A stretch of 22,886 nucleotides of DNA, taken from JACNKV01 sp964388155 (GTDB taxonomy: Bacteria > Fidelibacterota > Marinisomatia > Marinisomatales > JACNKV01). Location of the stretch: contig CAYLYH010000034.1 in assembly GCA_964388155.1 (NCBI GenBank), forward strand, positions 1-22,886, read 5' to 3'. Below, piece after piece: positions 7,375 through 15,677 of this stretch. The notes beneath the pieces were generated by a model. That model saw only the letters and a list, made by a program, of their open reading frames with translations, had not been told where the DNA came from and ran no database searches. The position numbers were made by a program, and so were the translations under genes. Positions within the stretch are counted from its first letter, which is position 1; every line of letters starts with the position of its first letter.

Positions 7375-7488
7375 GGCGGAAAATAATGAATTAAATCGGA
7401 ATAACTCTAATCATATTTTATAAAATATAGTATAAATAAAATACTCTGCCATTGCAGACAATAAAATAACCGTCGTAAATTCGCCAAT
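7375..7488. promoter_or_regulatory. Divergent promoter region of the yecH-like gene and uvrB
   Basis: This very AT-rich 114-nt gap contains a perfect 16-nt palindrome ATATTTTATAAAATAT (7413-7428), a TATAAAT word (7431-7437) suitable as a -10 box toward uvrB, and a small hairpin TCTGC-CATT-GCAGA (7445-7458). No TTGACA-like -35 is obvious. The CTG...CAG spacing is 6, not the 10 of an enterobacterial LexA box. Confidence 0.45.
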
Positions 7489-9483
7489 ATGGCAGAGTTT
7501 AAAATACATTCAGACTTCACGCCCCAAGGTGATCAGCCCAAGGCAATTGATGAGTTGACACGCGGAATCCAAAGTGGAAACGAACATCAAATTCTGATGG
7601 GAGTTACCGGATCCGGGAAGACCTACACGATGGCTAAAGTTATTGAAGCTGTCCAAAAGCCCACGCTGATTATCTCACATAATAAAACTCTCGCCGCTCA
7701 ATTGTATGGAGAGTTTAAACAGCTATTTCCGGAGAATGCTGTGGAATACTTCATCAGTTACTACGATTATTATCAGCCTGAAGCGTACATGCCGGTCACC
7801 GACACGTTCATAGAAAAAGATTTTTCTATGAACGATGAGATTGATAAACTTCGTCTTAAAACTACAAGTTCATTAATTGAGCGGAAGGATGTAATTGTCG
7901 TCAGCTCAGTTTCTTGTATCTATGGAATCGGCTCTCCGAGTGAATATAAAGAACAAGTCATTCATCTTTCTAAAGGAATGACCGTCCAACGGAAGGAATT
8001 CCTGAAAAGATTGATCCATATTCATTATCTGCGGAATGATATGTCGCTGGAGCGAGGATCGTTCAGAGTCCGTGGAGATGTGATCGAAATATTTCCGGCT
8101 TATGAGGATGTATGTCTCAGAATGGAATTGTTTGGTAATGAAATAGAGAGTTTGAATTCGTTCGATCATGTGACAGGTGAGGTGCTCAAAGAGCATGATA
8201 GTAAATTTATTTATCCGGCAAAGCATTTTGTCACTGATAACAGAACTGCTGCAAAAGTTATTTCAGAGATTCAAACAGAACTCAATGTCCGTCTATCTGT
8301 TTTAAGAGATTTAGGGAAATTACTGGAAGCACAACGCTTAGAACAACGAACAAACTTTGATTTGGAAATGATTCAAGAAGTAGGATATTGTTCGGGGATC
8401 GAGAATTATTCAAGATATTTTTCTCAGCGAAAACCTGGCGAACGCCCATGGACGCTCATTGATTTTTTCCGAGATAATTTCATGACATTCATCGATGAGT
8501 CTCATGTGACATTGCCACAGATACAAGGCATGTACAATGGAGATCGAGCACGGAAGGAAGTTTTGGTAGAACATGGATTCAGACTCCCAAGTGCGATGGA
8601 TAATCGTCCCCTAAAAAGCGATGAGTTTTTTGATGTTCAGAAACAAATTATTTATTCATCCGCCACACCGGGGGAGCGCGAACTTGTAAAAACCGGTGGA
8701 GCAGTTGTCGAACAGATTATTCGTCCAACAGGATTGATAGATCCGCAAGTGGAGGTTCGTGAAACTGAAGGACAAATTGATGATTTAATCGGTGAAATTC
8801 GGAAACGTGCAAATCAAAATGAACGAGTGTTGATAACCACATTAACCAAACGTATGTCCGAAGATTTAACCGAATACTTATCAGGGTTGAATCTTCGGGT
8901 AGAATATCTGCATTCTGATATTAAAACCTTGGAACGAGTGAAAATCCTCAGGGACTTAAGATTGGGAGAGTTTGACGTATTGGTCGGAATTAATTTACTT
9001 CGGGAGGGGTTGGACCTCCCGGAAGTATCTTTGGTGGTCGTTTTAGATGCAGATAAGCAGGGATTTCTCCGCTCAAAAAGCGCTTTGATACAGGTAGCTG
9101 GACGTGCAGCGCGAAACATTGGCGGTAAAGTGATTTTGTATGCGAATAAAATATCTGAGGCTATGGAGTATTTAATCACGGAAACTGCCCGAAGACGAAA
9201 CATTCAAAGATCGTTTAACGAGATTCATAAGATTACTCCGAAAACCGTTTACAAATCGATGGATGATGTTTTACATTCTACTGCGGTCGCTGATTCTTAC
9301 CAAGATAAAAGTCATTTTGGTAGGCGAAAACGATTATCAGATTTTGATAAGATGGACAAACAGATGGCCTTAGACATGATGCGGGGTGAAATGCTGGACG
9401 CCGCAGGAGAACTGGAATTTGAATATGCAGCACGTCTCAGAGATGAAATTAAGAAAATGGAGAACGAACTTGGACTATCTTAG
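7489..9483 (+). CDS. uvrB: Excinuclease ABC subunit B
   Basis: The product has 664 residues, the normal length. UvrB loads onto damaged DNA from UvrA and recruits UvrC in nucleotide excision repair. Motifs: Walker A GVTGSGKT (38-45), the beta-hairpin region SYYDYYQPEAYMP (about 90-102) that clamps DNA, the DEAD-box-like FIDESHVTLPQ (about 333), YSSATPGERE, the helicase motifs LREGLDLPEVSLV and QVAGRAARN, and a C-terminal UVR domain (MLDAAGELEFEYAARLRDEI) for UvrC binding. No Shine-Dalgarno sequence is visible before the ATG. Nothing is missing. Confidence 0.98.
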   Translation: MAEFKIHSDFTPQGDQPKAIDELTRGIQSGNEHQILMGVTGSGKTYTMAKVIEAVQKPTLIISHNKTLAAQLYGEFKQLFPENAVEYFISYYDYYQPEAYMPVTDTFIEKDFSMNDEIDKLRLKTTSSLIERKDVIVVSSVSCIYGIGSPSEYKEQVIHLSKGMTVQRKEFLKRLIHIHYLRNDMSLERGSFRVRGDVIEIFPAYEDVCLRMELFGNEIESLNSFDHVTGEVLKEHDSKFIYPAKHFVTDNRTAAKVISEIQTELNVRLSVLRDLGKLLEAQRLEQRTNFDLEMIQEVGYCSGIENYSRYFSQRKPGERPWTLIDFFRDNFMTFIDESHVTLPQIQGMYNGDRARKEVLVEHGFRLPSAMDNRPLKSDEFFDVQKQIIYSSATPGERELVKTGGAVVEQIIRPTGLIDPQVEVRETEGQIDDLIGEIRKRANQNERVLITTLTKRMSEDLTEYLSGLNLRVEYLHSDIKTLERVKILRDLRLGEFDVLVGINLLREGLDLPEVSLVVVLDADKQGFLRSKSALIQVAGRAARNIGGKVILYANKISEAMEYLITETARRRNIQRSFNEIHKITPKTVYKSMDDVLHSTAVADSYQDKSHFGRRKRLSDFDKMDKQMALDMMRGEMLDAAGELEFEYAARLRDEIKKMENELGLS

Positions 9484-9513
9484 AACTATTTCGACAAAAC
9501 CAGAAAGAAAATT

Positions 9514-10479
9514 ATGAAAGTATTAGTAACAGGCGGTGCGGGATATATCGGATCTCATGTTGTTATCGAACTTTGTGAAGCCGGATACGATGTGGTTGTT
9601 TTTGATGATCTCTCACTGGGGCATCGTGAGAATGTGGATCATCGTGCAAAAATTATTCCAGGATCCACACTAAATGATGATGATTTGTCGACAGCATTCT
9701 TAGAAAAACCGGATGCTGTAATCCATCTTGCAGCATGGAAAGCTGCAGGTGAATCGATGACAGATCCCGGGAAATATGCTCAGAATAACATCATGGGGAC
9801 AATCAATCTGTTGAATGCAATGGGCAGGTTTGACGTAAAAACATTCGTTTTTTCATCGACAGCCGCCGTTTACGGATACCCTCAATACTTACCGGTGGAT
9901 GAAAAGCACCCGGTGAATCCAATCAATTATTACGGATACACAAAATTGGTGATTGAGGAAAACCTGAAATGGTACAGCCAATTGAAGGGTGTTCGATTTG
10001 CAGCCTTACGGTATTTCAATGCAGCCGGATATGATATTCATGGGCGGGTTCGGCATCGGGAACGCAATCCGCAGAATCTGTTACCGATTGTCATGGAAAT
10101 AGCCTCGGGAGAGCGAAAGCATCTGGATATATATGGAAATGATTATGATACGCCTGATGGAACCGGTGTGAGAGATTACATCCACGTAAATGATTTAGCA
10201 TCGGCACATGTCCAAGCACTGAAATATCTCAAGGATAAAGACATTAATCTTACGGTGAATCTTGCCACAGGAGTCGGATACTCCGTTTTGGATGTTGTGT
10301 ATGAAACCGAGTCAGTTACAGGTCAACGAATTCCCTACAATATCGTTGATCGTCGTCCCGGCGATCCGGCAGAACTTATTGCTGTGTCTAAAGAAGCCGA
10401 GAAAATACTAAACTGGCAACCGAGATATTCAGATTTGACAACATTGCTTAAAACTATGTGGGTATTATATTCAAGTTAG
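9514..10479 (+). CDS. galE: UDP-glucose 4-epimerase
   Basis: The product has 321 residues, a little shorter than the usual 330-340. It interconverts UDP-glucose and UDP-galactose using bound NAD and would supply galactose for LPS or exopolysaccharide. Motifs: Rossmann GGAGYIG (7-13), VIHLAAWKAAGES, SSTAAVYG with the catalytic Ser/Thr, and Y140xxxK144 in YYGYTK. The Leu-Asn-Trp-Gln-Pro segment (LNWQPRYSDL) typical of the C-terminus is present. The last residues (MWVLYSS) run into a TAG that is the first word of an intergenic repeat (TTAGGAGACAG). The end of the protein may therefore have been trimmed or reset by repeat insertion. Confidence 0.95.
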   Translation: MKVLVTGGAGYIGSHVVIELCEAGYDVVVFDDLSLGHRENVDHRAKIIPGSTLNDDDLSTAFLEKPDAVIHLAAWKAAGESMTDPGKYAQNNIMGTINLLNAMGRFDVKTFVFSSTAAVYGYPQYLPVDEKHPVNPINYYGYTKLVIEENLKWYSQLKGVRFAALRYFNAAGYDIHGRVRHRERNPQNLLPIVMEIASGERKHLDIYGNDYDTPDGTGVRDYIHVNDLASAHVQALKYLKDKDINLTVNLATGVGYSVLDVVYETESVTGQRIPYNIVDRRPGDPAELIAVSKEAEKILNWQPRYSDLTTLLKTMWVLYSS

Positions 10480-10768
10480 GAGACAGCCTGCCTGCCGCAG
10501 GCAGGGAGACTTAAAATACTAACAGATTACAAAGGATTTGAACAAAGATACAATCATAAAATTATGATGGAAAATATAAACATATTTAGAGCCACAGGCA
10601 CAGTTAATCGTCAACCCATAAACTCTTCTACCCGTCAACGCTTAACACCTAAACTGCCGGAGGGTTGCCTGCCCGGAGCAGACGGGTGCGCATAGGCGTG
10701 CGGTCAGGCACTTGAGCACATTAACACTCTAACACCCTAACACGTTAAAAAATAAACGAGGTAAAACA
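10477..10768 (+). repeat. Long intergenic repeat, copy A (galE to sigma-54 gene)
   Basis: The element begins at the galE stop (TTAGGAGACAG, 10476-10486). It contains a near-palindrome CCTGCCTGC-C-GCAGGCAGG (10487-10505) and then an 85-nt core (10531-10615) matching 20185-20269 at 79 of 85 positions. A 25-nt or so insertion, GC-rich inverted words (CTGCCGGAGG, GCCTGCCCGGAGCAGACGGG) and GGTCAGGCAC follow. The element ends in TTAACACTCTAACACCCTAACACG before the Shine-Dalgarno sequence of the next gene. It includes a hairpin ATCATAA-AA-TTATGAT in the core. No gene is seen. Confidence 0.88.
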
Positions 10769-11965
10769 ATGATCGATCTAAATCGATTACAAAAATCATC
10801 CGGGATACTTGGGAATTCAGAAAAAATCCGGGAAGTTTTGGAAATGATTGTCCAAGTTGGCTCAGTGGACATTTCTGTATTGGTTACCGGGGAATCCGGT
10901 ACCGGGAAAGAGATTGTCGCAAAAGCGCTGCACAAAGTCAGTCGCCGGTCGAATGAATCTATAGTTACAGTGAACTGTGGTGCTATCCCTGAAGGGATTA
11001 TCGAAAGTGAACTTTTCGGACATAGAAAAGGTGCATTTACCGGTGCCGGTGATGACCGTAAAGGCTATTTCGAAACGGCACACAAAGGAACAATCTTCTT
11101 GGATGAGATAGGTGAGACACCTCTGAGTACTCAGGTTAAACTCCTTCGAGTACTTGAGAATGGCGAATTTATGCGAGTTGGAGATTCAAAAACATTATAT
11201 TCAGATGTTCGTGTCATTGCCGCAACCAATAAAGATTTGGGAGAGCTTGTTCAAAAAGGAAAGTTTCGCCAGGATCTTTATTATCGTTTGAAATCTGTTA
11301 CGATAAATGTCCCTGCACTACGCCATCGGATTGAGGATATGTCCCTACTAGTTGAACGATTTGCTTTGGAATTTACTCGATCCAATGACATCCCTTATCG
11401 AGGATTTATGCCAGACGCTATCCGTATAATGAAACAATATGGTTGGCCCGGTAATGTCCGTGAATTAAAACATTTCGTTGAACGAATTCTCGTCCTAGAG
11501 AAGGGAGAGAGGATAACCGAATCGATGGTAGAACGCCAGCTTGATTTCCCGGGACAGCACACAACACCAAACCCGCATCTACCGGTGTTAATCGACCAAT
11601 CACCGGAAAGAGCCGAACGCGAACTGATGCTGCGTCAGTTATTTCTACTACGGCAAGATGTGGAGTCTATTAAACATATTTTGGGGGGAAGCGGTGCATC
11701 ATTTGGAGAACAAATTCCGTTTTTGCCACATGGAAAAGATGTGATGCCGTCACCCATGAAAATTGATGAAAATTCTCCTCATTTTATTCGAAATGATGCG
11801 CTGGGAGATATGACGTTGGAAGAGTTGGAAGAGGAAGCCATTTGCCGAACACTGAAGTTTTACAATAACAATCGTCGTGCGGCAGCGAAATCTTTGGGAA
11901 TGAGCGAACGGACTCTGTATAGAAAAATTAATGATTACGGAATAGAAAGAAAGATAAAAAGATGA
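10769..11965 (+). CDS. Sigma-54-dependent transcriptional activator without receiver domain
   Basis: The product has 398 residues. The AAA+ domain begins almost at the N-terminus, with no receiver, GAF or PAS domain, as in PspF-type activators. Motifs: Walker A GESGTGKE (41-48), the sigma-54-contacting loop GAFTGA (88-93), Walker B TIFLDEIGE (108-116), and the family's YYRLKSVTINVPALRHR and WPGNVREL. A variable linker (about 270-345) precedes a Fis-type helix-turn-helix (NNRRAAAKSLGMSERTLYRKI, about 367-387). It would remodel RNA polymerase-sigma-54 at promoters not identifiable here. The start follows CGAGG. Its TGA overlaps the lptE ATG (ATGA), a linkage also seen in Bacteroidota and relatives. 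Confidence 0.93.
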   Translation: MIDLNRLQKSSGILGNSEKIREVLEMIVQVGSVDISVLVTGESGTGKEIVAKALHKVSRRSNESIVTVNCGAIPEGIIESELFGHRKGAFTGAGDDRKGYFETAHKGTIFLDEIGETPLSTQVKLLRVLENGEFMRVGDSKTLYSDVRVIAATNKDLGELVQKGKFRQDLYYRLKSVTINVPALRHRIEDMSLLVERFALEFTRSNDIPYRGFMPDAIRIMKQYGWPGNVRELKHFVERILVLEKGERITESMVERQLDFPGQHTTPNPHLPVLIDQSPERAERELMLRQLFLLRQDVESIKHILGGSGASFGEQIPFLPHGKDVMPSPMKIDENSPHFIRNDALGDMTLEELEEEAICRTLKFYNNNRRAAAKSLGMSERTLYRKINDYGIERKIKR

Positions 11966-12516
11966 AGATAACATTTTGGATAACTCTCGTTGCATTAGGT
12001 ACTTTAAGTTGTGGCTTTTATTCGATGGCAGGATCGATTCCACCACACATTCGGAGTTTGGCAATTCCATTATTGGAGAATCAAACGGCAGAATTTGGTG
12101 TATCTGAAGATATTACCGATAATCTGTTGGATAAATTTGCCGAAGAAAATATTCTGAGCATCAAAGAAGAAGGCAAAGCTCACTCAATTTTACGAGGGGT
12201 GATTTTGAAAGTAGAAGATGCACCGTATACCTATAGCCGGGAGGAAGCTGTTTCGGAATATCGCCTGACAATTACCATCGATATCGAATGGTACGATGTG
12301 CGTGATGAGAAGAATCTGCTGGAGAAACGATATTCCGCTTGGGGTGCTTACGGTTATGGGAGTGATATAAGTTCGGATGGCGTTGATAACGACGGGGACG
12401 GTGTGATTGATGCTGAGGACGATGATGAAATAGGTGATGCAAGAACGTTTGCGACAAAAATAGCCGTTGGAAAAATTGCTCAAGATATTTTGAATGATAT
12501 CCTGACAGCTTGGTAA
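11962..12516 (+). CDS. lptE: LPS-assembly lipoprotein LptE with acidic insertion
   Basis: The product has 184 residues. The N-terminus is a lipoprotein signal ending GTLSC with Cys17, followed by GFYSMAGSIPPHIRSLAIPLLENQT, the start typical of the LptE family in the Bacteroidota group. LptE plugs the LptD barrel that inserts lipopolysaccharide into the outer membrane. Helix LTDNLLDKF-type and beta segments (SEYRLTITIDIEWYDV) follow as expected. Residues 135-159 are unusual: an Asp-rich loop with DNDGDGVID (142-150), the pattern of EF-hand/thrombospondin type 3 calcium-binding loops, inserted before the last helix. It is coupled to the sigma-54 activator by a 4-nt overlap. Confidence 0.85.
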   Translation: MKITFWITLVALGTLSCGFYSMAGSIPPHIRSLAIPLLENQTAEFGVSEDITDNLLDKFAEENILSIKEEGKAHSILRGVILKVEDAPYTYSREEAVSEYRLTITIDIEWYDVRDEKNLLEKRYSAWGAYGYGSDISSDGVDNDGDGVIDAEDDDEIGDARTFATKIAVGKIAQDILNDILTAW

Positions 12517-12830
12517 CCTTAATTATTCACAACGAACAATATGAATCCAACGAAAGTATAAACAATAAAATGCAAAACGTAAACTTGCAATCGGAAAATT
12601 TAAAATGGAGAATCCCGTAGGGATTGAATATTTAAAGAAATGAACAATAAACAAGAGTTAACTCCGTAGGAGTTGTATAAATGGGTAATTGTTAAATTGA
12701 TATTGGAATAATAACCAATGACAAATACCCAATGACGAATGACAAATAAATCACAATGTTCAAATTAAAAAAACCAAATAACACTTTAACACCCTAACAC
12801 CCTAACACTTTAACACTCTGACTCTAACCA
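12517..12830. repeat. Intergenic repeat block (GTA-loop palindromes, AATGAC words, TTAACAC tail)
   Basis: This gene-free 314-nt stretch holds two palindromes with the same GTA loop: AATCCC-GTA-GGGATT (12611-12625) and AACTCC-GTA-GGAGTT (12660-12674), starting 49 nt apart and reminiscent of REP-type elements. CCAATGAC/AATGACAAAT words follow. A 51-nt segment (12738-12788) matches 4408-4458 at 48 positions. An array of 8-nt TAACACCC-type units then leads into CTCTAACCAATGACCAAT, which contains the MFS start codon. Confidence 0.82.
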
Positions 12831-14003
12831 ATGACCAATAAAGAAAAACTAATTCTGGGAATTACCGGAGGATCGCATTTGTCCGTTCACGCGCTTATGT
12901 TGGTTCTGCCCAGCATCTTTTTGACTGTTCAGAAGGAATTTTCGGTTGGGTGGGATACTCTGGGATATCTGGCAATGCTTAGTGCTTTTATGTTTGGGAT
13001 TGGAGCCATCCCCACAGGTTATTTCGAATCCAAAATCGGGGGAAGAAATTTACTTTTGATTTATCATTTTGGGTCGATTGTTTCCTCTTTAATCATTGTG
13101 TTTTCGACATCACTTGTTTGGTTTGCATTCGGGCTGGCGGCGTTGGGCTTATTTTGCAGTATTTATCATCCTGCCGGGCTCACGATTATTTCGCGGCGCG
13201 TCAAAGACATTAATCACGGTATGGCGTTTCATGGAATTGCGGGTTCAATCGGTTTGGCGCTCGGGCCTCTTTTGACAGTCCTATTAACCGAATGGATATC
13301 ATGGAGAGCAGCGTATGGTGGATTTGCATTATTGAACTTTTGGCTAGCTCTTTCAATCCTGTTTATTATTCCGGTTAGATCAGAATCACAGAATAATTCT
13401 GATTTAGCAGGGACGGAAACCACCAATCGATCTGCATTGGCTATATTCTACGGAATTGGGATGCTATTCGGTTTATCTTTTGCAGGGTTTACAACGTTTA
13501 TGCCGACACATTTTGCGCTTACAACTCGTGAGCTAATCTCCGGCTTTTCGGATACCGTTCGCGGCGGATTATTTACAACATTCGTTTTATTGGCAGGAAT
13601 CATTGGTCAAATCATTGGAGGGGGTCTTGGCAAGAAATTTCAACGAGCGAATATATTGTTTTGGATTGTAGTAGTCAGTATTCCGTTATTGGTTTTAATT
13701 GGCAATCTTCAAGGATGGGCACTCATTACGGTAGCGATTATTTTTGGTATTGTTCACTTTGCCTGGCAGCCGGTGGCGAATTCACTCATTGCTACTTTGA
13801 CACACAGTCGACATCGAGGAATCGGATATGGCATTAATTTTTTCTTTAGCTTTGGCGTAGGCGCATTTGCTGCCGGCGTCAGTGGCTGGATTGCGGAACA
13901 TTTTGGTGTTCCCTTCGTTTTTCCGGCGATGGCGATTGTGTTGCTTCCTGCCGTAATTTTGACTTACGTTCTTAGAAGAAATATGGAAATAATCAGGAAA
14001 TGA
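12831..14003 (+). CDS. MFS transporter, fosmidomycin-resistance-like
   Basis: The product has 390 residues with about 12 hydrophobic segments, as expected for the major facilitator superfamily. The N-terminal half has GGSHLSVHALMLVLPSIF (TM1) and GIGAIPTGYFESKIGGRNLL, the loop 2-3 signature region (G-x-x-x-D-R-x-G-R variant). The second half repeats the layout (GIIGQIIGGGLGKKFQRANIL), and residues 103-115 (LGLFCSIYHPAG) recall the Fsr/YfnC-like group. The substrate cannot be told. The start codon lies inside the repeat word CCAATGACCAAT. The TGA overlaps the ATG of the decayed rhuM gene as ATGA. Confidence 0.85.
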   Translation: MTNKEKLILGITGGSHLSVHALMLVLPSIFLTVQKEFSVGWDTLGYLAMLSAFMFGIGAIPTGYFESKIGGRNLLLIYHFGSIVSSLIIVFSTSLVWFAFGLAALGLFCSIYHPAGLTIISRRVKDINHGMAFHGIAGSIGLALGPLLTVLLTEWISWRAAYGGFALLNFWLALSILFIIPVRSESQNNSDLAGTETTNRSALAIFYGIGMLFGLSFAGFTTFMPTHFALTTRELISGFSDTVRGGLFTTFVLLAGIIGQIIGGGLGKKFQRANILFWIVVVSIPLLVLIGNLQGWALITVAIIFGIVHFAWQPVANSLIATLTHSRHRGIGYGINFFFSFGVGAFAAGVSGWIAEHFGVPFVFPAMAIVLLPAVILTYVLRRNMEIIRK

Positions 14004-14319
14004 AAGAAGAAAAACAAAATATTTTCATTTATAACACAATGGATGGTAAAGCATCTGTGTTGCTTTACGCAAGGGATGGCATGATATGAATGAACCAAAA
14101 TCAATTGGCAGAACTTTTTGACACCTCTATTCCAAATATTAGCATGCATATTACTAACATACTGAAAGAACAGGAGTTAGAGAAAGATTCAGTTATTAAG
14201 GAATACTTAACAACTGAATCTGACGGTAAAGAATACAATGTTACTTTTAGGCAGATAAGCAAGATATGGAAGAATTAAAAGCTCTTGAAAACAAAATTAA
14301 AGGTATAAAACAAAATTAA
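14000..14319 (+). pseudogene. Decayed rhuM-family gene (in-frame TGA and internal deletion)
   Basis: Translation from ATG 14000 gives KEEKQNIFIYNTMDGKA...ARDGMI, then TGA (14087-14089). In the same frame MNQNQLAELFDTSIPNIS...LTTESDGKEYNVTF follows, the conserved N-terminus of RhuM/Fic-associated 'virulence' proteins, where the stop occupies the position normally Trp (DGTVWLNQNQ-like). At about 14250 the frame shifts by one, and the remaining codons read ADKQDMEELKALENKIKG up to TAA (14317-14319), like the family's C-terminus. About 200 or more central residues are missing. This is a remnant with one nonsense change and one large out-of-frame deletion. It lies between the MFS gene and selA, whose ATG starts 2 nt after its final TAA. 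Confidence 0.8.
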
Positions 14320-14321
14320 AT

Positions 14322-15677
14322 ATGACTCAAAACATCTATAAAAACCTACCGTCTGTTTCAGAAGTGTTGGCTGAAATTCCTAAGGAAATACAACTGCATC
14401 AACGCGTGTTAACAACAATTATCGATGGCGAAATAGCAAGCTTCAGACAGAGTATTAAATTAGAGAAAATGACACAAAGTCGCCCGGATATTATTCGCTC
14501 AATTGTAAATAAAATCCGTCGATTGTTATCGCCGTCAATGGTCTCGTTAATTAACGGAACCGGTGTTGTGCTGCATACCGGCTTTGGGCGAGCTCCTCAG
14601 TCGGGAAAAGTTTTACGCAGAGTTGCAAAACGATTGGAAGGATTCGTCAATTTAGAATTCGATTTAGAGACAGGAAAACGTGGAGAAAGACAACATCATT
14701 TAGAATTATTTCTACGTGCGTTGACCGGCGCGGAATCAGGAATAATGGTCAATAATAATGCAGCAGCAGTTTTGCTGTCTTTGAACACAATTGCAGATGG
14801 AAAAGAAGTGGTTGTCTCACGTGGGCAACAAGTGGAAATTGGGGGATCTTTTCGAATCCCGGATATCATTGCAAAAAGCGGGTGCAAAATGGTGGAAGTC
14901 GGAACGACAAATCGAACTCACCTTGCAGATTATGAATCTGCTATTACGGAGAAAACCGGCTTGCTGCTATGGGTTCATACGAGCAATTATATCGTGGAAG
15001 GATTTACAAAAGAAGTTTCACTTAAAGAATTGGTTGATTTAGGAAAACGAAAAAATATCCCGGTGATGGCAGACCTTGGTAGCGGCGCGTTAATTGACTT
15101 ACACGCACATGGGTTACCGGCGGATGTTCCGGTGCAGGAAGTTGTTGATGCGAATGTGGATGTTGTCACATTCTCAGGAGATAAACTTCTTGGTGGACCC
15201 CAAGCAGGGTTGATTATTGGTAAGAGCAGTTATCTGAAACGCATATTCGCAAACCCGATTTACCGTGCTGTTCGTTGCGATAAAATGTGCGTAGCACTCA
15301 TGGAAGAAACTCTGCGGATGGTGCAAGACAATTTGACGCACGAACTGTTGACAACAAAAGTGTCCACATTACGCCGAAGAGGAGAAAGGATTATTGCATC
15401 GCTGACAAAAAAGAGAATAAGAGCACTGAATATTCAGATAATAGATTCCCACGTAGAAGCCGGAAGTGGTTCCCTTCCTGTAGAAGCCTTGCCCAGTATC
15501 GCGCTGAAATTTCAGCCGAAAACCCAAAAAGTAACGGATCTTTCTCGTGCCTTTCGAAAAGGCACTCCTCCAGTGGTGGGATATATTTCAGAGAGGGCAT
15601 TTTACGTCGATCTTAAAGCAGTATTACCGAAACAAATATCTCAATTTATTACGCGAATTAAAGCGATAACACTATGA
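14322..15677 (+). CDS. selA: L-seryl-tRNA(Sec) selenium transferase
   Basis: The product has 451 residues, the normal length. SelA is a PLP enzyme that converts Ser-tRNA(Sec) to Sec-tRNA(Sec) using selenophosphate. Motifs: N-terminal NLPSVSEVL, INGTGVVLHTGFGRAP, NNNAAAVLL, and SGDKLLGGPQAG with the PLP-binding Lys288, followed by NPIYRAVRCDKM and near the end ISERAFYVDLKAVLP. The start is the ATG 2 nt after the decayed rhuM frame, with no Shine-Dalgarno sequence. It overlaps selB by ATGA. Together with selB it shows that the organism can encode selenoproteins, although selC and selD are not in the window. Confidence 0.97.
   Translation: MTQNIYKNLPSVSEVLAEIPKEIQLHQRVLTTIIDGEIASFRQSIKLEKMTQSRPDIIRSIVNKIRRLLSPSMVSLINGTGVVLHTGFGRAPQSGKVLRRVAKRLEGFVNLEFDLETGKRGERQHHLELFLRALTGAESGIMVNNNAAAVLLSLNTIADGKEVVVSRGQQVEIGGSFRIPDIIAKSGCKMVEVGTTNRTHLADYESAITEKTGLLLWVHTSNYIVEGFTKEVSLKELVDLGKRKNIPVMADLGSGALIDLHAHGLPADVPVQEVVDANVDVVTFSGDKLLGGPQAGLIIGKSSYLKRIFANPIYRAVRCDKMCVALMEETLRMVQDNLTHELLTTKVSTLRRRGERIIASLTKKRIRALNIQIIDSHVEAGSGSLPVEALPSIALKFQPKTQKVTDLSRAFRKGTPPVVGYISERAFYVDLKAVLPKQISQFITRIKAITL

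Noticed and set aside
7446..7457. LexA/SOS box before uvrB
   Set aside because: CTG and CAG are only 6 nt apart, not the 10 of the enterobacterial box, and no other known LexA site type is visible.
10483..10698. Open frame of about 70 codons through long repeat copy A
   Set aside because: The same frame in copy B is closed by TAA just before the core, and the differences between copies do not look like synonymous changes.
12780..12820. Telomere-like or G-quadruplex element (GTTAGGGTG on the minus strand)
   Set aside because: Only two runs of three G occur, too few for a quadruplex, and bacterial circular chromosomes do not need telomeric repeats.
12700..12830. CRISPR-like array
   Set aside because: The repeated words are short, irregular in spacing and degenerate, with no unique spacers and no cas genes nearby.
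14087..14089. TGA read as selenocysteine in the rhuM-like gene
   Set aside because: The position is normally Trp in the family, the frame breaks again at about 14250, and no clear SECIS hairpin follows. Decay explains it better.
14004..14321. selC (tRNA-Sec) next to selA
   Set aside because: No 90-nt cloverleaf with a TCA anticodon could be drawn here or in the other gaps of the window.
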